Source of the DNA: an uncultured Pirellula sp.
GTDB taxonomy: Bacteria > Planctomycetota > Planctomycetia > Pirellulales > Pirellulaceae
Reading direction: 5' to 3'
NCBI GenBank assembly: GCA_903858115.1
Contig: CAIOHR010000349.1
Coordinates: 47,649-111,648, forward strand
Length of the DNA: 64,000 nucleotides
A program made the translations under genes and the position numbers. Under the pieces are notes generated by a model. That model did no database searches. It saw only the letters and a program-made list of their open reading frames with translations, and was not told the DNA's origin. Shown one piece after another: positions 42,572 to 52,042 of this stretch. The number at the start of each line of letters is the position of its first letter. The stretch's first letter is position 1.

Positions 42572-43750
42572 ATGAAGACAACGCGAATCGAGTTCATCAA
42601 GCTGCTTGGAATGGCGAGCGCTGGATATTCATTTGGTTTTTCTCGTGTTTACGGACAGGAACGATCGTCAAGGACGGATCGGTCGATTGGACCGGCGATC
42701 GATATGTCATTGGTCCCATCGTACTTGCGTGGCTATGAAGCTCTTTACCACAAAGACCCCAAGGCGGCGGCCATCGCTTGGCATCGAAACGCAAAGTGGG
42801 GCTTGTTCGTTCATTATGCGCTTGCAAGCTTGCGGGGATTGACGGCTGACGCAGCCTTGAAATCGAAAAATGGAGCGAATGACGATTGGAAGAAGCTCAA
42901 ACAAGGAACCCCCGAGGAATTTCTTAGGCTCAAGGAGCAATTTACCGCTGAGAAGTTCAACGCGGATCAGATCACCGACTTGGCACTGGCTGCCGAAATG
43001 AAATATGTGAATTTCACGACGCGTCACCTCGGCGACTTGTACATGTTTCGCACGTCGGTTTCCGACTTTACTAGTTTGAATTCGCCAGCCAAACGCGATT
43101 TGGTCGCCGAACTAGCCGAGCAATGTCAAAAGAAGGGGCTCGGTCTGTTCCTCTATTGCCCACCGGATGTCGCTCGGACCGAACCGCAATCCGTGTTCGA
43201 CCGTAACCGAACTGTTATCCACGAACTGCTGACGCAATATGGTCCAATTGCAGGAATCTGGTTGGATGGTGTCGGATCTTATTACGAAGAACCCGTGGCC
43301 TATCGCCGCATCGACGAGTTGTACGCGCTCATTCGCTCGCTTCAGCCTCAATGCCTGATCTCGTTCAAACAGGGCACCGGCACCGAAGATTTTGTGGCTC
43401 CAGAAGGATGGATGCATACCAAGAGTGACGACATTGCACAGAAAGCGTGGGCGATGAACGCCGGCAAACGGGGCGATATCTGCACGAACATGCAAACGGC
43501 GCCACCTGCTTGGATCTATATCGATGGTTGTCAGCACATCAACGCCGAACAATCGTTAGCACTCTTGGCGGACGCTTTCTCGCAACAAGCAAACCTCACG
43601 CTCAACACGGGACCCCTTCCCGATGGCTCCATCCATCCAGATGATGTGATTGCTTTACGAGAGGCGGGTGAACGAATTCGCAAGTCTGGCTTTCCCGAAC
43701 CAAAGCGCATGGATAAAGCCGATCGAAAAAAATTGAAAGTAAAAATCTAG
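42572..43750 (+). CDS. alpha-L-fucosidase-like glycoside hydrolase (GH29-type)
   Basis: This 392-residue exported protein (MKTTRIEFIKLLGMASAGYSFGF) starts after a purine-rich GGGAAAGGGAAAGAA. GH29 features are the N-terminal AWHRNAKWGLFVHYAL, the helical FNADQITDLALAAEMKYVNFTTRH block, and the catalytic-nucleophile strand GPIAGIWLDGVG. The usual family histidine pair reads TTRHLGDLYMF here. It is shorter than two-domain GH29 enzymes and lacks the C-terminal beta-sandwich. It is transcribed divergently from the SASA esterase; the 244 bases between them (42328-42571) must hold both promoters. Confidence 0.82.
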   Translation: MKTTRIEFIKLLGMASAGYSFGFSRVYGQERSSRTDRSIGPAIDMSLVPSYLRGYEALYHKDPKAAAIAWHRNAKWGLFVHYALASLRGLTADAALKSKNGANDDWKKLKQGTPEEFLRLKEQFTAEKFNADQITDLALAAEMKYVNFTTRHLGDLYMFRTSVSDFTSLNSPAKRDLVAELAEQCQKKGLGLFLYCPPDVARTEPQSVFDRNRTVIHELLTQYGPIAGIWLDGVGSYYEEPVAYRRIDELYALIRSLQPQCLISFKQGTGTEDFVAPEGWMHTKSDDIAQKAWAMNAGKRGDICTNMQTAPPAWIYIDGCQHINAEQSLALLADAFSQQANLTLNTGPLPDGSIHPDDVIALREAGERIRKSGFPEPKRMDKADRKKLKVKI

Positions 43751-43835
43751 CCGATCACTATTTGCGTTCGCCAAACAGTATGAAGAGGTACCTGGTGCGT
43801 TGATTGCCGAATAGGTGCACTTTTCTCACTTGCGA

Positions 43836-45308
43836 TTACGCTGGCGAGCCATCAAGAATTTCCTGGATAACATTGCCATGCACGTCGGTCAAACGGAAAT
43901 CACGGCCACCGTAACGGTAGGTTAGCTCTTCATGATTTACTCCAAGCTGATGCAAGACGGTCGCCCACATATCGTAGATGCTGCACTTGTTCTCGATAGC
44001 GTAGTACCCAAGTTCATCTGTGGCGCCATGGATTGTTCCACCTTTTACGCCGCCACCGGCCATCCAAATACTGAAGCCGTATGGATTGTGATCGCGACCG
44101 TTGCTACCCTGCGAGAACGGAGTTCTACCAAACTCTCCGGCCCAAACAATTAAGGTTTCATCAAGTAAGCCTCGTGAACGCAGATCTTGGATAAGGGCTC
44201 CAATCGGTTGGTCGACTTGCAACGCCATAGCGCGATGCCCCTTCTCCAATTCACTATGCTGATCCCAAGGATTTGGAGCGTTGCCCGCACCAATCTTTCG
44301 AGTCAAGCAACTCAGCTCTATAAAACGCACCCCGCGTTCCACTAAACGTCGAGCCAACAGACACTGCCTTGCATATGCCGACATTTCGACGTCCGGTGAA
44401 TCAACGCCATACATTTCTAATGTTTGTTTCGTCTCACCCGATATGTCACACAAATCAGGTACCGCCGATTGCATTCGAAAGGCGGTCTCGTAGTTTTGAA
44501 TGGCAGCCTCGATTTGAACATCCGAGGAATCCTTTAAAAACGGTTCGTCGAATTGCTTTACAAAGTCGAGTCGCTTTCTTTGGATGCTGATCGCTTCCTG
44601 AGGGCGTATGTTACGAATCGCTTCGACTTGGTCGGCCTTCACGATTGAACCTTGATGTTGAGCTGGCAAGAAACCGTTGCTATAAAGACTTACCCCCCCA
44701 TGCGGCGCCGTAGCTGACCCGCTTTGCAAAACGATATAGCCGGGTAGATTCTGATTCTCCGTCCCGAGTCCGTACGCAGCCCATGCCCCCGCGGTCGGAT
44801 AACCCATCACTGGAAATCCCGTATGCATAAAGAAATTAGCTTGTGCATGTTCACTTAACGGTGATGTCATGGAACGCACCAAGGCCAATTCATCGGCAAC
44901 TTTGGCGATATGAGGAAACATATTGCTGATCGGCATGCCACACTCCCCAGCCGGAGTGAATTCAAAGGGACTGCCCATGATTAAGCCATTCTTATTGAAC
45001 ATCGTACGCTCAATCTTGACCGGCATCGGCTTGCCATGATCGCGATTCAAAAATGGTTTCGGATCAAACGAATCGATTGCCGAGACCCCGCCTGACATAT
45101 AGCAGAAGATTACATGCTTAGCCTTGGGTGCATGATGAGTCGCCTTCAATGCTGCACCCACTGGAAGCGAATCTGGTGAGGCTATCGCAGTATGATTCAA
45201 CATACTGGCTAAGGCCATGGCACCGAAGCCATTCGAGCATCGCTGCAACATTCGGCGGCGTGAAACGGTTGAATTCAAATCATCGTACATCGACATGATC
45301 AATCTCAC
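43836..45308 (-). CDS. DUF1501 family exported protein
   Basis: This DUF1501 protein has the Tat-like signal SRRRMLQRCSNGFGAMALASM. Family blocks are VIFCYMSGGVSAIDSFDPKP, FLPAQHQGSIVKAD, RGVRFIELSC, LIVWAGEFGRTPFSQGSNGRDHN and the C-terminal DFRLTDVHGNVIQEIL. A GTG at 45308 gives a GTGA overlap with the preceding gene; an ATG at 45296 (MSMYDDL) is the alternative. It is co-transcribed with the large DUF1549/1553 protein upstream. Confidence 0.9.
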   Translation of the reverse strand: MRLIMSMYDDLNSTVSRRRMLQRCSNGFGAMALASMLNHTAIASPDSLPVGAALKATHHAPKAKHVIFCYMSGGVSAIDSFDPKPFLNRDHGKPMPVKIERTMFNKNGLIMGSPFEFTPAGECGMPISNMFPHIAKVADELALVRSMTSPLSEHAQANFFMHTGFPVMGYPTAGAWAAYGLGTENQNLPGYIVLQSGSATAPHGGVSLYSNGFLPAQHQGSIVKADQVEAIRNIRPQEAISIQRKRLDFVKQFDEPFLKDSSDVQIEAAIQNYETAFRMQSAVPDLCDISGETKQTLEMYGVDSPDVEMSAYARQCLLARRLVERGVRFIELSCLTRKIGAGNAPNPWDQHSELEKGHRAMALQVDQPIGALIQDLRSRGLLDETLIVWAGEFGRTPFSQGSNGRDHNPYGFSIWMAGGGVKGGTIHGATDELGYYAIENKCSIYDMWATVLHQLGVNHEELTYRYGGRDFRLTDVHGNVIQEILDGSPA

Positions 45309-48300
45309 TTAACAAAGATAAACTCTTTGAATGTAAACAGCGCTCGGGCAAGATCGCTCCAAGCCATTATTTCACTGGAGTGCCCATTCTTCGGGCGCAG
45401 TTTTTCCAATCTCGACTTCCATTCCTTGACTTGGCTTCGGTCCAACTCGACTTGTTTTCTCTCGGTCTCGGAAAGCGATGCGAGAATTTGCGACTCTGAA
45501 ACGTACTGCGCTATCGACTGAGCCGACGCGATAATCTGCTCGGGATTCAAAGCGCGATCGTAAAGTTGTGCTCGAAGGATTCTTCCTTTCAACATGCGAT
45601 TGCCACCGGCCGGAAGATGACGAACTCCGAAGCTTACGATTGTCTCACCGGCTTTGAACTCCAAAGGTCCATTGCTTTGGTATGGCTCTCCGTAGGGCTT
45701 TCCGTCTCGATAGCCAATGACTTTTCCATGGAGCTGATAGACAATCGCAATGTGAACCGGTCGACTTACCGCCTCGGTTTCAGCCGGACCACCAAACGAT
45801 TGGGTTCGATGGAAATTGTTACTACCAGCAATCCACTGGCCATCACGCTTTTCGGAAAATACCATCGCATCAAAAAGTCCACCCGTTAACGATTGAACCG
45901 ACATGACGCCGCCCCCATGCTGGTCAAAGGAATCCAGCTGCAGCCATGCTTCAAGCGTTTTTTCTTTCAACGATTGCTTTAGCGGCTCTGTCATCGCATA
46001 TCCTTTACCATCGACAATCAGCGCCCCAGCATTCATGGTTGCCCCTTGTTGTGGCTTCGCATGCAACGAGCCAATGACATCTTCAGCACCACTCTCAAAA
46101 TCCCAACGACCGATGGGTGCTGGGCAGATAGGATCGTCGATAGCTGGTTTGACTTTGGACTCAACCAATATTTGGGCACGACCCAGAGCGAGACGTTGAT
46201 CGATCGCCGACTGTCGGTTCCGAATCTGCGATTCTAACTCCGTAGCCTGTGTTTCAATCCCGGCGTATGACTGCTTCGCGCTCTCGACATATCTTCGGGC
46301 GAGCTCGATTTCGCCTCGATTGGCCGGTCGTCCCAACGCGTCGACAAACATGCTTCGCACACGATCATCGTCTGCTGTTGCTTTATCGGCGAGCAAAACC
46401 GTCGTCCACGATGTCGCCATCGAGGCGATATGCTCGTCGTTCATCAGCGTCAGCGATTGCGCAGGGACGTTCGTCACGTCACGACGACCGACTGCGGAGA
46501 AGGGTTCAGGAAAGTCAAAAGCTCGCAAGAACGGGTCGAGCGCATTCCGTGTTACTCGAAGGTAGACGCTCCGGCGATTCGAATCTCCGCTAACCGGTTT
46601 GCCGTACAAGGTAGAATCGAGACGACCCGAGACCGCGAGCAAGGAATCGCGAATGGCTTCGGCTTCAAGTCGCTTCACGTGCGAATGAGTGAGCAAATTG
46701 TTGTCGGGGTCCGCTTGGATAGCTGCAGATGATGGTTTCGATGAAAGTTGCCATGTCTTCGAAGTCACGAGATAACGTATCATCTCCTTCAGCGAACCAC
46801 CCTGCGATTGAAATCTTGCCGCGAGATGGTCAAGCAGTTGTGGATGCGTGGGAAGATGTCCAAGCCGACCAAAATTGTCGGGCGTTCCGACGATTCCGCG
46901 CCCGAACAGATGATGCCACAACCGATTCACAATCACCCTTCGCGTTAACGGATTGTCGTTGCGAAGAATGTCTTCGGCCAACTCGAGCCGACCACTTTGT
47001 TTCGTTGAATATGGCGAAGCGTTGATGGCCGACAAAAAGCCACGAGACACTTCATCACCTGGCTTTTTGTGGTCGCCGCGTACGTACAGTGCTTGGGTTC
47101 GGGAGTCGGTTTCTTCTAATGTGGGAACGCGCGTCGGGACAGGAATTTCGCCTTCTAGTCGCCGATACTCGCTCACTAAATCTTTTGCATCCCCTAGCGC
47201 GTCGAGTTTCGAAGGAAGCAGATCTTGTTTCATAGACAGATCCAGCAAAATCGCTTGCTGGTCAGTGGCTGAACCTTTCTGCCATGCTTGGATTGCAAAC
47301 TCGACCGCTGTTGCGAATTGTCCTGCAGCATCTTCTCGGGAATGCGGAGGAGATCGAGCAGCAATCTCAAACCATGGATCGAGATGTTCCGACGAGTCCG
47401 TTGGTACTGATTGACCTTTGGGAACAATCATGACTTCACGTACACCGAACCATGAACGGGGCTCATTCTGCACTAGCAACGGAGCGTCCGCAGCCGTCGA
47501 TAGTTCCACATGGATCGTGTCGCCGCTCCAGTAACTCATGTCCAACTTGTGCCATTGCCATTGATTCTTGCAGTCCACCGTCGGAAAGACCGTTCCCTTG
47601 CGCGGATAGTCATGCACAACATAGCGAGCACTCGCTAACGGACTACCAATCGTTCGAAGCCACAGATCGAATTCTCCATCGATTTTTGTATCGTGCGAAG
47701 TCAACCGCGCCGGATGCTTGTTGCTCACACGATGAGAATAGATGCCAGCCGGATAAATTCCGAGCAGCGCGTTATCGCCACTGATGTCCACAACGAATTC
47801 ACCAGCAGTGGATGGCTCGTTATCGTATAGTCCAACTCCCGTTCGAGTCCAACTAGCAATATCGTCCGGTCTAGCGAAATTCCATCGTTGAAGTACCCGA
47901 CCCCGGCTGACTGCTTCTCGGTCCGTTCGAGATTTTTCCCACACATCCGACTGCTTGCGCCAAGCGTCCGCAAAGCTCAGCCCTTTACTCAAATCCTTTT
48001 CGAGCATGGCCCACGGAAAGAGAACGGATTTATCATCTACTTTTTTCCATAGTTCGTCATCGCGGCAAAGCTTATCCCGTAAGGTTGCTACCGATTCCAG
48101 CCAGACACCGGAGATCGACTCACGGATCCGAGGTTTGAGTTCATGAAGCACCTTGCGATTCAAGCCCATTTTTTCGGGCGTTTCAATGGCCGAACGACCA
48201 GGGCGACACGAGCTCATGATGCCAAACAACGCGTAGTAATCGTTTTGGCTGATCGCATCAAATTTGTGGTCGTGACAGCGAGCGCAGGAAACCGTAAGCC

Positions 48301-49378
48301 CAAGAAATGCTTTTGAAAAAGTGTTGATCTGATCATCGATGAAACGGACCTTTTCATCGAGCGCATCGGTGGGAGAAAACCCGTGAAAGACCATTCTCCA
48401 ATGAGCTGTTGCGATCAGCGATTCATTCACTCCTTGGACAGCATCGATACGCGGTTGTTCGAGAAGGTCGCCTGCCATATGCTCACGAACCATCTGGTCG
48501 TAGGGGATATCTGCATTCAGCGCTCGAATGAGATAGTCGCGATAGAGCCAGCCATTTTCAATGCTGGGATCACCCTCGGAGCCGTGCGAGTCGGCATAGC
48601 GAATCCAATCCATCCAATGACGCGCCCACCGCTCACCGAAATGCGGACTATTAAGCAAGTGCTCTACCAAGGCATCATAGCCATGCGGCCGACTCAATTC
48701 CGCCACCCAATGATTTGATTCTTTGGCGGTTGGAGGCAAACCAACCAACGCGAAATAGAGTCGACGGACTAACGTATTCGCGTCGGCGGGATTGTTTGGG
48801 ACAAGTTGTTTTTCTTGAAGCTTGTCGAGGACATATCGATCGACCAAATGCGGCGACCATGCATTGTTGACATCCGATACTGGCGACACCTCGCGGACAG
48901 GCTGTAGACTCCACCACTGCTTGCGTTTCTCTAGCACCACTCCCCACGACGTAAGCTTGTCAATTTCCTCGGCTGTCGGTGGGCGATCGCGAGGGTCAGG
49001 CAGCCCCATCTCGATCCATTTTTCAAAGTCTGCGATGACCTGCTTGTCGAGCTTGGCCGCCCCTTGCGGCATTTTCAATCCAGGAATCTCATGGCGAAGA
49101 ATGGCCAGCAACCGACTTTCCAAAGGCTTACCCGGAACGACTATCTTTCCTCCGTCGCCCCCCTCAAGAAGCCCTGGACGATGATCCAATTCCAGCGAAG
49201 CATCGGCTTGCTTTGTCGAATTGTGGCAGGAGTAACATTGCTCGACCAACACGGGTCGAATTCGAGTCTCAAAGAAGTCATTCTGTTCGTTTGTCAACAC
49301 TTCTTCGGCGAAACAAGGTTTTGTAGCCAGGACCAACGAGCACAAGAACGCGGCAATGAGGATAAAAAACAGTCGCAT
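45305..49378 (-). CDS. PSCyt1-DUF1549-DUF1553 protein with nested LamG domain
   Basis: At 1357 residues this is much longer than usual family members. Signal MRLFFILIAAFLCSLVLA; PSCyt1 haem-type motif CYSCH at 48-52; DUF1549 (LVRRLYFALVGLPPT, HFGERWARHWMDWIRYADSHG, SCARCHDHKFDA); a beta-rich middle (about 480-680); DUF1553 starting near RLELAEDILRNDNPLTRRVIVNRLWHHLFGRG. Within DUF1553, after RPANRGEIELARRYVES, a coiled segment leads into a LamG domain (GRWDFESGAEDVIGS to KGRILRAQLYDRALNPEQI) and another coiled segment, then the normal family terminus ALFTFKEFIFVK resumes. The LamG may add carbohydrate binding. Confidence 0.9.
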   Translation of the reverse strand: MRLFFILIAAFLCSLVLATKPCFAEEVLTNEQNDFFETRIRPVLVEQCYSCHNSTKQADASLELDHRPGLLEGGDGGKIVVPGKPLESRLLAILRHEIPGLKMPQGAAKLDKQVIADFEKWIEMGLPDPRDRPPTAEEIDKLTSWGVVLEKRKQWWSLQPVREVSPVSDVNNAWSPHLVDRYVLDKLQEKQLVPNNPADANTLVRRLYFALVGLPPTAKESNHWVAELSRPHGYDALVEHLLNSPHFGERWARHWMDWIRYADSHGSEGDPSIENGWLYRDYLIRALNADIPYDQMVREHMAGDLLEQPRIDAVQGVNESLIATAHWRMVFHGFSPTDALDEKVRFIDDQINTFSKAFLGLTVSCARCHDHKFDAISQNDYYALFGIMSSCRPGRSAIETPEKMGLNRKVLHELKPRIRESISGVWLESVATLRDKLCRDDELWKKVDDKSVLFPWAMLEKDLSKGLSFADAWRKQSDVWEKSRTDREAVSRGRVLQRWNFARPDDIASWTRTGVGLYDNEPSTAGEFVVDISGDNALLGIYPAGIYSHRVSNKHPARLTSHDTKIDGEFDLWLRTIGSPLASARYVVHDYPRKGTVFPTVDCKNQWQWHKLDMSYWSGDTIHVELSTAADAPLLVQNEPRSWFGVREVMIVPKGQSVPTDSSEHLDPWFEIAARSPPHSREDAAGQFATAVEFAIQAWQKGSATDQQAILLDLSMKQDLLPSKLDALGDAKDLVSEYRRLEGEIPVPTRVPTLEETDSRTQALYVRGDHKKPGDEVSRGFLSAINASPYSTKQSGRLELAEDILRNDNPLTRRVIVNRLWHHLFGRGIVGTPDNFGRLGHLPTHPQLLDHLAARFQSQGGSLKEMIRYLVTSKTWQLSSKPSSAAIQADPDNNLLTHSHVKRLEAEAIRDSLLAVSGRLDSTLYGKPVSGDSNRRSVYLRVTRNALDPFLRAFDFPEPFSAVGRRDVTNVPAQSLTLMNDEHIASMATSWTTVLLADKATADDDRVRSMFVDALGRPANRGEIELARRYVESAKQSYAGIETQATELESQIRNRQSAIDQRLALGRAQILVESKVKPAIDDPICPAPIGRWDFESGAEDVIGSLHAKPQQGATMNAGALIVDGKGYAMTEPLKQSLKEKTLEAWLQLDSFDQHGGGVMSVQSLTGGLFDAMVFSEKRDGQWIAGSNNFHRTQSFGGPAETEAVSRPVHIAIVYQLHGKVIGYRDGKPYGEPYQSNGPLEFKAGETIVSFGVRHLPAGGNRMLKGRILRAQLYDRALNPEQIIASAQSIAQYVSESQILASLSETERKQVELDRSQVKEWKSRLEKLRPKNGHSSEIMAWSDLARALFTFKEFIFVK

Positions 49379-49677
49379 TTTAGAGGCTCATCTTTTCTTA
49401 ACTAATCGCAGTGGAAAAGAACACGTACCGCATTCGGTGGATCGTCATACCATAGTTTCCTTACTGGTGATTGAACTCGCTCGAGGCCTGCCGAGCGCCC
49501 TCGCGAACGATTTCAATCACACATTGTAACGGATGCACAGCCGCAGCCAGCGAGACTGCCGCTGTGGTGTTCAAGAAATTTCGTCGTCCCGGAGAGACGC
49601 GACTACATGTTTAGAAACAGAGCTCAGCTTCTTCGTTCGATTTTCTCGCCTATTTTTCCGTTTGGACTATTGCCACA
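49379..49677. other. intergenic region between divergent genes
   Basis: No gene is seen here. It has an imperfect hairpin (CACAGCCGCAG ... CTGCCGCTGTG, about 49537-49567) and an A+T-rich stretch before the BlaI operators. Confidence 0.4.
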
Positions 49678-49693
49678 TACGACACTTGTCATA
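49678..49693. promoter_or_regulatory. BlaI/MecI-type operator, distal copy
   Basis: TACGACACTTGTCATA is a near-perfect dyad with the GACA-N2-TGTC core recognised by BlaI/MecI-family repressors. It lies 23 bases centre to centre from a second copy. Confidence 0.8.
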
Positions 49694-49700
49694 CACTTCC

Positions 49701-49716
49701 TACGACACGTGTCATA
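49701..49716. promoter_or_regulatory. BlaI/MecI-type operator, proximal copy
   Basis: TACGACACGTGTCATA is a dyad matching the distal copy at all but one base. It overlaps the base before the AGGAGG ribosome-binding site of the BlaI gene, so repressor bound here would block transcription of its own operon. Confidence 0.82.
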
Positions 49717-49728
49717 GGAGGCAGTGAA

Positions 49729-50136
49729 ATGCAAAAGAAAGATGTGCCCCGTTTGCTGGCAAGCGAACTTGAAATTCTCGAGATGCTCTGGCGTGCTGGT
49801 AGCGTGACCATTATCGAAGGGCAACGGGCATTAGGCGGCGATGTTGGCTATACGACTGTTCAAACCAGGCTCAACCGAATGGTGAAAAAGGGAGTGGTAA
49901 AGCGGTCTCGTAGCAAGCCTGCAAAATACACGGCCGCTATCCAACCTGAAGAAGTCACCTCCTCGGATCTGGATCTATTGTTGGACAAAGTAAGTCGCGG
50001 AAGCGTAATGCCGTTGGTAACCCATTTGGTCAAGGACAGAGCTTTGACGTGCGACGAGATGGATGAGTTGAAAAAGTTGATTGCAGAGGCAGAGAAACGA
50101 TTAGGCAACAATCAATCATTAGAGAGTAAATCATGA
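49729..50136 (+). CDS. BlaI/MecI/CopY-family transcriptional repressor
   Basis: This 135-residue winged-helix repressor has LLASELEILEMLWRAGSVTIIEGQRAL as helices 1-2, GYTTVQTRLNRMVKKGVVKRSRSKPAKYTAAI as the recognition helix and wing, and a C-terminal dimerisation part (LDLLLDKVSRGSVMPLVTHLV). The AGGAGG site is well spaced from the ATG. Two operator dyads lie immediately upstream. It overlaps the M56 gene by four bases (ATGA), the classic blaI-blaR order, so auto-repression relieved by proteolysis is the expected control. No beta-lactamase is nearby. Confidence 0.92.
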   Translation: MQKKDVPRLLASELEILEMLWRAGSVTIIEGQRALGGDVGYTTVQTRLNRMVKKGVVKRSRSKPAKYTAAIQPEEVTSSDLDLLLDKVSRGSVMPLVTHLVKDRALTCDEMDELKKLIAEAEKRLGNNQSLESKS

Positions 50137-51983
50137 ACGAATTCGCTGATGTGTTTTTGTTCCGACTGGGACAAGCATCTGCCTTTCTGGCGGTTGCTGC
50201 CGTCATTGCGTGGAGCATCCTGCATGCTCTTCGCTGCCAATCTCCTTTTGTACACCGCACCGTTTGGTGCTTGGTGTTGGCACAATCATTATTGATCTTC
50301 CAGTTTCCCATCGCTATTCCGTGGAAGACTGAGAGGAGCATAGCATCAGCACTCGGCGAGAACGACATTACCCGCGAATCGTCTGTCTTGATGGACGTTG
50401 CTGCTCCCAATCAGGCAACCTCAGCAGATTTACTGGCTGGCGAAATCCCGCAATGGACCGTCAGGAAGTATTGGCCTTCGATCGTGTTTGTGGTCTGGTT
50501 TGCTGGAGTTTTAGCAATTCTAGGTCGATGGAGTATGCGATATGTTTGGTTCGTTCGCAATCTTCCATGTAGGAAATGCGAGAATGATAGCTGGAATCAA
50601 GAATGGGATGCAGTTAAAGCAGAAAGAGGCACGGCTACGCGCATTCCACTTTACGTCAGCGACCTCGCTGGACCGATGCTTTGCCGTTGGCCCGATGGTC
50701 AACGTGTGGTTGTGCCAAAAACACTCTGGAGCAGATTACCTAGAGAGCAGCGACAAGCGATCTTGTGCCATGAACTAGCGCACTTCGAGCGAAATGACTT
50801 GTTAAAGACTTTGATTGCGAACTTGGTTGCTGCCGTGCATTGGTTTAATCCGCTGGCATGGTTCGCTGTTCGTCGATTCGAAGATAGCATTGAGTGGACT
50901 TGCGACCGTATCGTCCTTGCGTCCAAGCCAGAAGCGAATGTACATTATGCGAAGGCTCTACTATCGCTGGGTTCCATTTCATCGGTGTCGACCACTTGGG
51001 CATCTGCCGTCTTTGGTGGTGGTTTGGCGGCGAGGATTCGCCGTGTTGTTTCCGCGGATAACGCCTCCGACTCGCGAACCAAAGTTCTTGTTACGCTCGG
51101 TATTCTGATCGGGCTCTCTGCAGCTCATGTCGTGCGAGTCGAGTTGGTTGCACAAGAAGCAAAAGAACAACCGAAGAACGTCATCGCAAAGGACTACTTT
51201 ATCGCCCCTGTTGTGACTGAGTTGCAAAAGGAGTTACGTAAGCGAAAGAGTGAGTCTGTTTCGGTGTATGCCAGCGTCAATGGCAGATCTTTTTTCAATA
51301 AACAACGCCCTGAGCTCAACATGAATCGATTCGATTTCGATTCGTTTATCCGCGACTTATCAAGTACACGAAAGGCAAGCGAAAAGGGGAGTATCGAGAT
51401 CATCATTGATTTTGAGACCATCAACAATGAATCACTTAATGAACTCGCGCGCAAAGTTGAGGACTCCTTTAAGCTCAAGTTGAGTGAAGCTGGAATCGAG
51501 AAAGTCGGGATTATCCTAAGCTTTACTAGTGATGAACGCGATTGGTGGAAGATTGCGGAAGAACCTACGCCGAACCAGCAAGAACCTAAGCTTGGTAATG
51601 AAAGGGTGAGCGTTTTCCCTGTGAGGACTGCCCTGAGTAAGATTCTCATGCGAAGAACTTCCGTCCCGAATGGGTTCGATTGTTTCATCAACCTCTCAAC
51701 CGTATTGCAGCAGAATGCCAAAGAAGCCTTCACGATCGAAGACAAAGAAGTCATTCGCAAAGCTGTCTCTGAGCTTCAATTGCCAAAGGGCTCTTCCGCA
51801 TTACTAGTGGTTCATTTCGAAAACCCGCGTAACGGGAAAGAAATCCGAGAGCAATTTGCTCAAATCAAAAAGGACTCGGAATTCCAACGTAAAGCGGTCG
51901 ACTACTTAAAGTCACTTGGATTCGCGCGCGTGGGAACCAGTGTCGACGTGAGCAGTGTCTGGTTTTTGGACATGCATCATTGA
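50133..51983 (+). CDS. M56 (BlaR1-like) membrane metalloprotease
   Basis: This 616-residue protein has N-terminal transmembrane helices (ASAFLAVAAVIAWSILHAL, TVWCLVLAQSLLIFQFPIAI, YWPSIVFVVWFAGVLAILG). The zinc-protease motif HELAHFERND is followed by WFNPLAWFAVRRFEDSIEWTCD, as in M56 peptidases. A further hydrophobic helix (VLVTLGILIGLSAAHVVRV) precedes an extracytoplasmic region of about 270 residues that is not a penicillin-binding sensor and that I do not recognise. In BlaR1 the sensor activates the protease, which leads to repressor cleavage; the different sensor suggests another signal here. A serine-protease gene follows on the same strand. Confidence 0.88.
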   Translation: MNEFADVFLFRLGQASAFLAVAAVIAWSILHALRCQSPFVHRTVWCLVLAQSLLIFQFPIAIPWKTERSIASALGENDITRESSVLMDVAAPNQATSADLLAGEIPQWTVRKYWPSIVFVVWFAGVLAILGRWSMRYVWFVRNLPCRKCENDSWNQEWDAVKAERGTATRIPLYVSDLAGPMLCRWPDGQRVVVPKTLWSRLPREQRQAILCHELAHFERNDLLKTLIANLVAAVHWFNPLAWFAVRRFEDSIEWTCDRIVLASKPEANVHYAKALLSLGSISSVSTTWASAVFGGGLAARIRRVVSADNASDSRTKVLVTLGILIGLSAAHVVRVELVAQEAKEQPKNVIAKDYFIAPVVTELQKELRKRKSESVSVYASVNGRSFFNKQRPELNMNRFDFDSFIRDLSSTRKASEKGSIEIIIDFETINNESLNELARKVEDSFKLKLSEAGIEKVGIILSFTSDERDWWKIAEEPTPNQQEPKLGNERVSVFPVRTALSKILMRRTSVPNGFDCFINLSTVLQQNAKEAFTIEDKEVIRKAVSELQLPKGSSALLVVHFENPRNGKEIREQFAQIKKDSEFQRKAVDYLKSLGFARVGTSVDVSSVWFLDMHH

Positions 51984-52042
51984 GTATCGGCAGAAAGATC
52001 ATCCGCAAAATATAGCCTATTCAATTGAGAATGGAGAATGAT

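Noticed and set aside
49729..51983. Beta-lactam resistance operon
   Set aside because: The BlaI/BlaR1-type pair is present, but there is no beta-lactamase or penicillin-binding sensor domain, so resistance is not supported.
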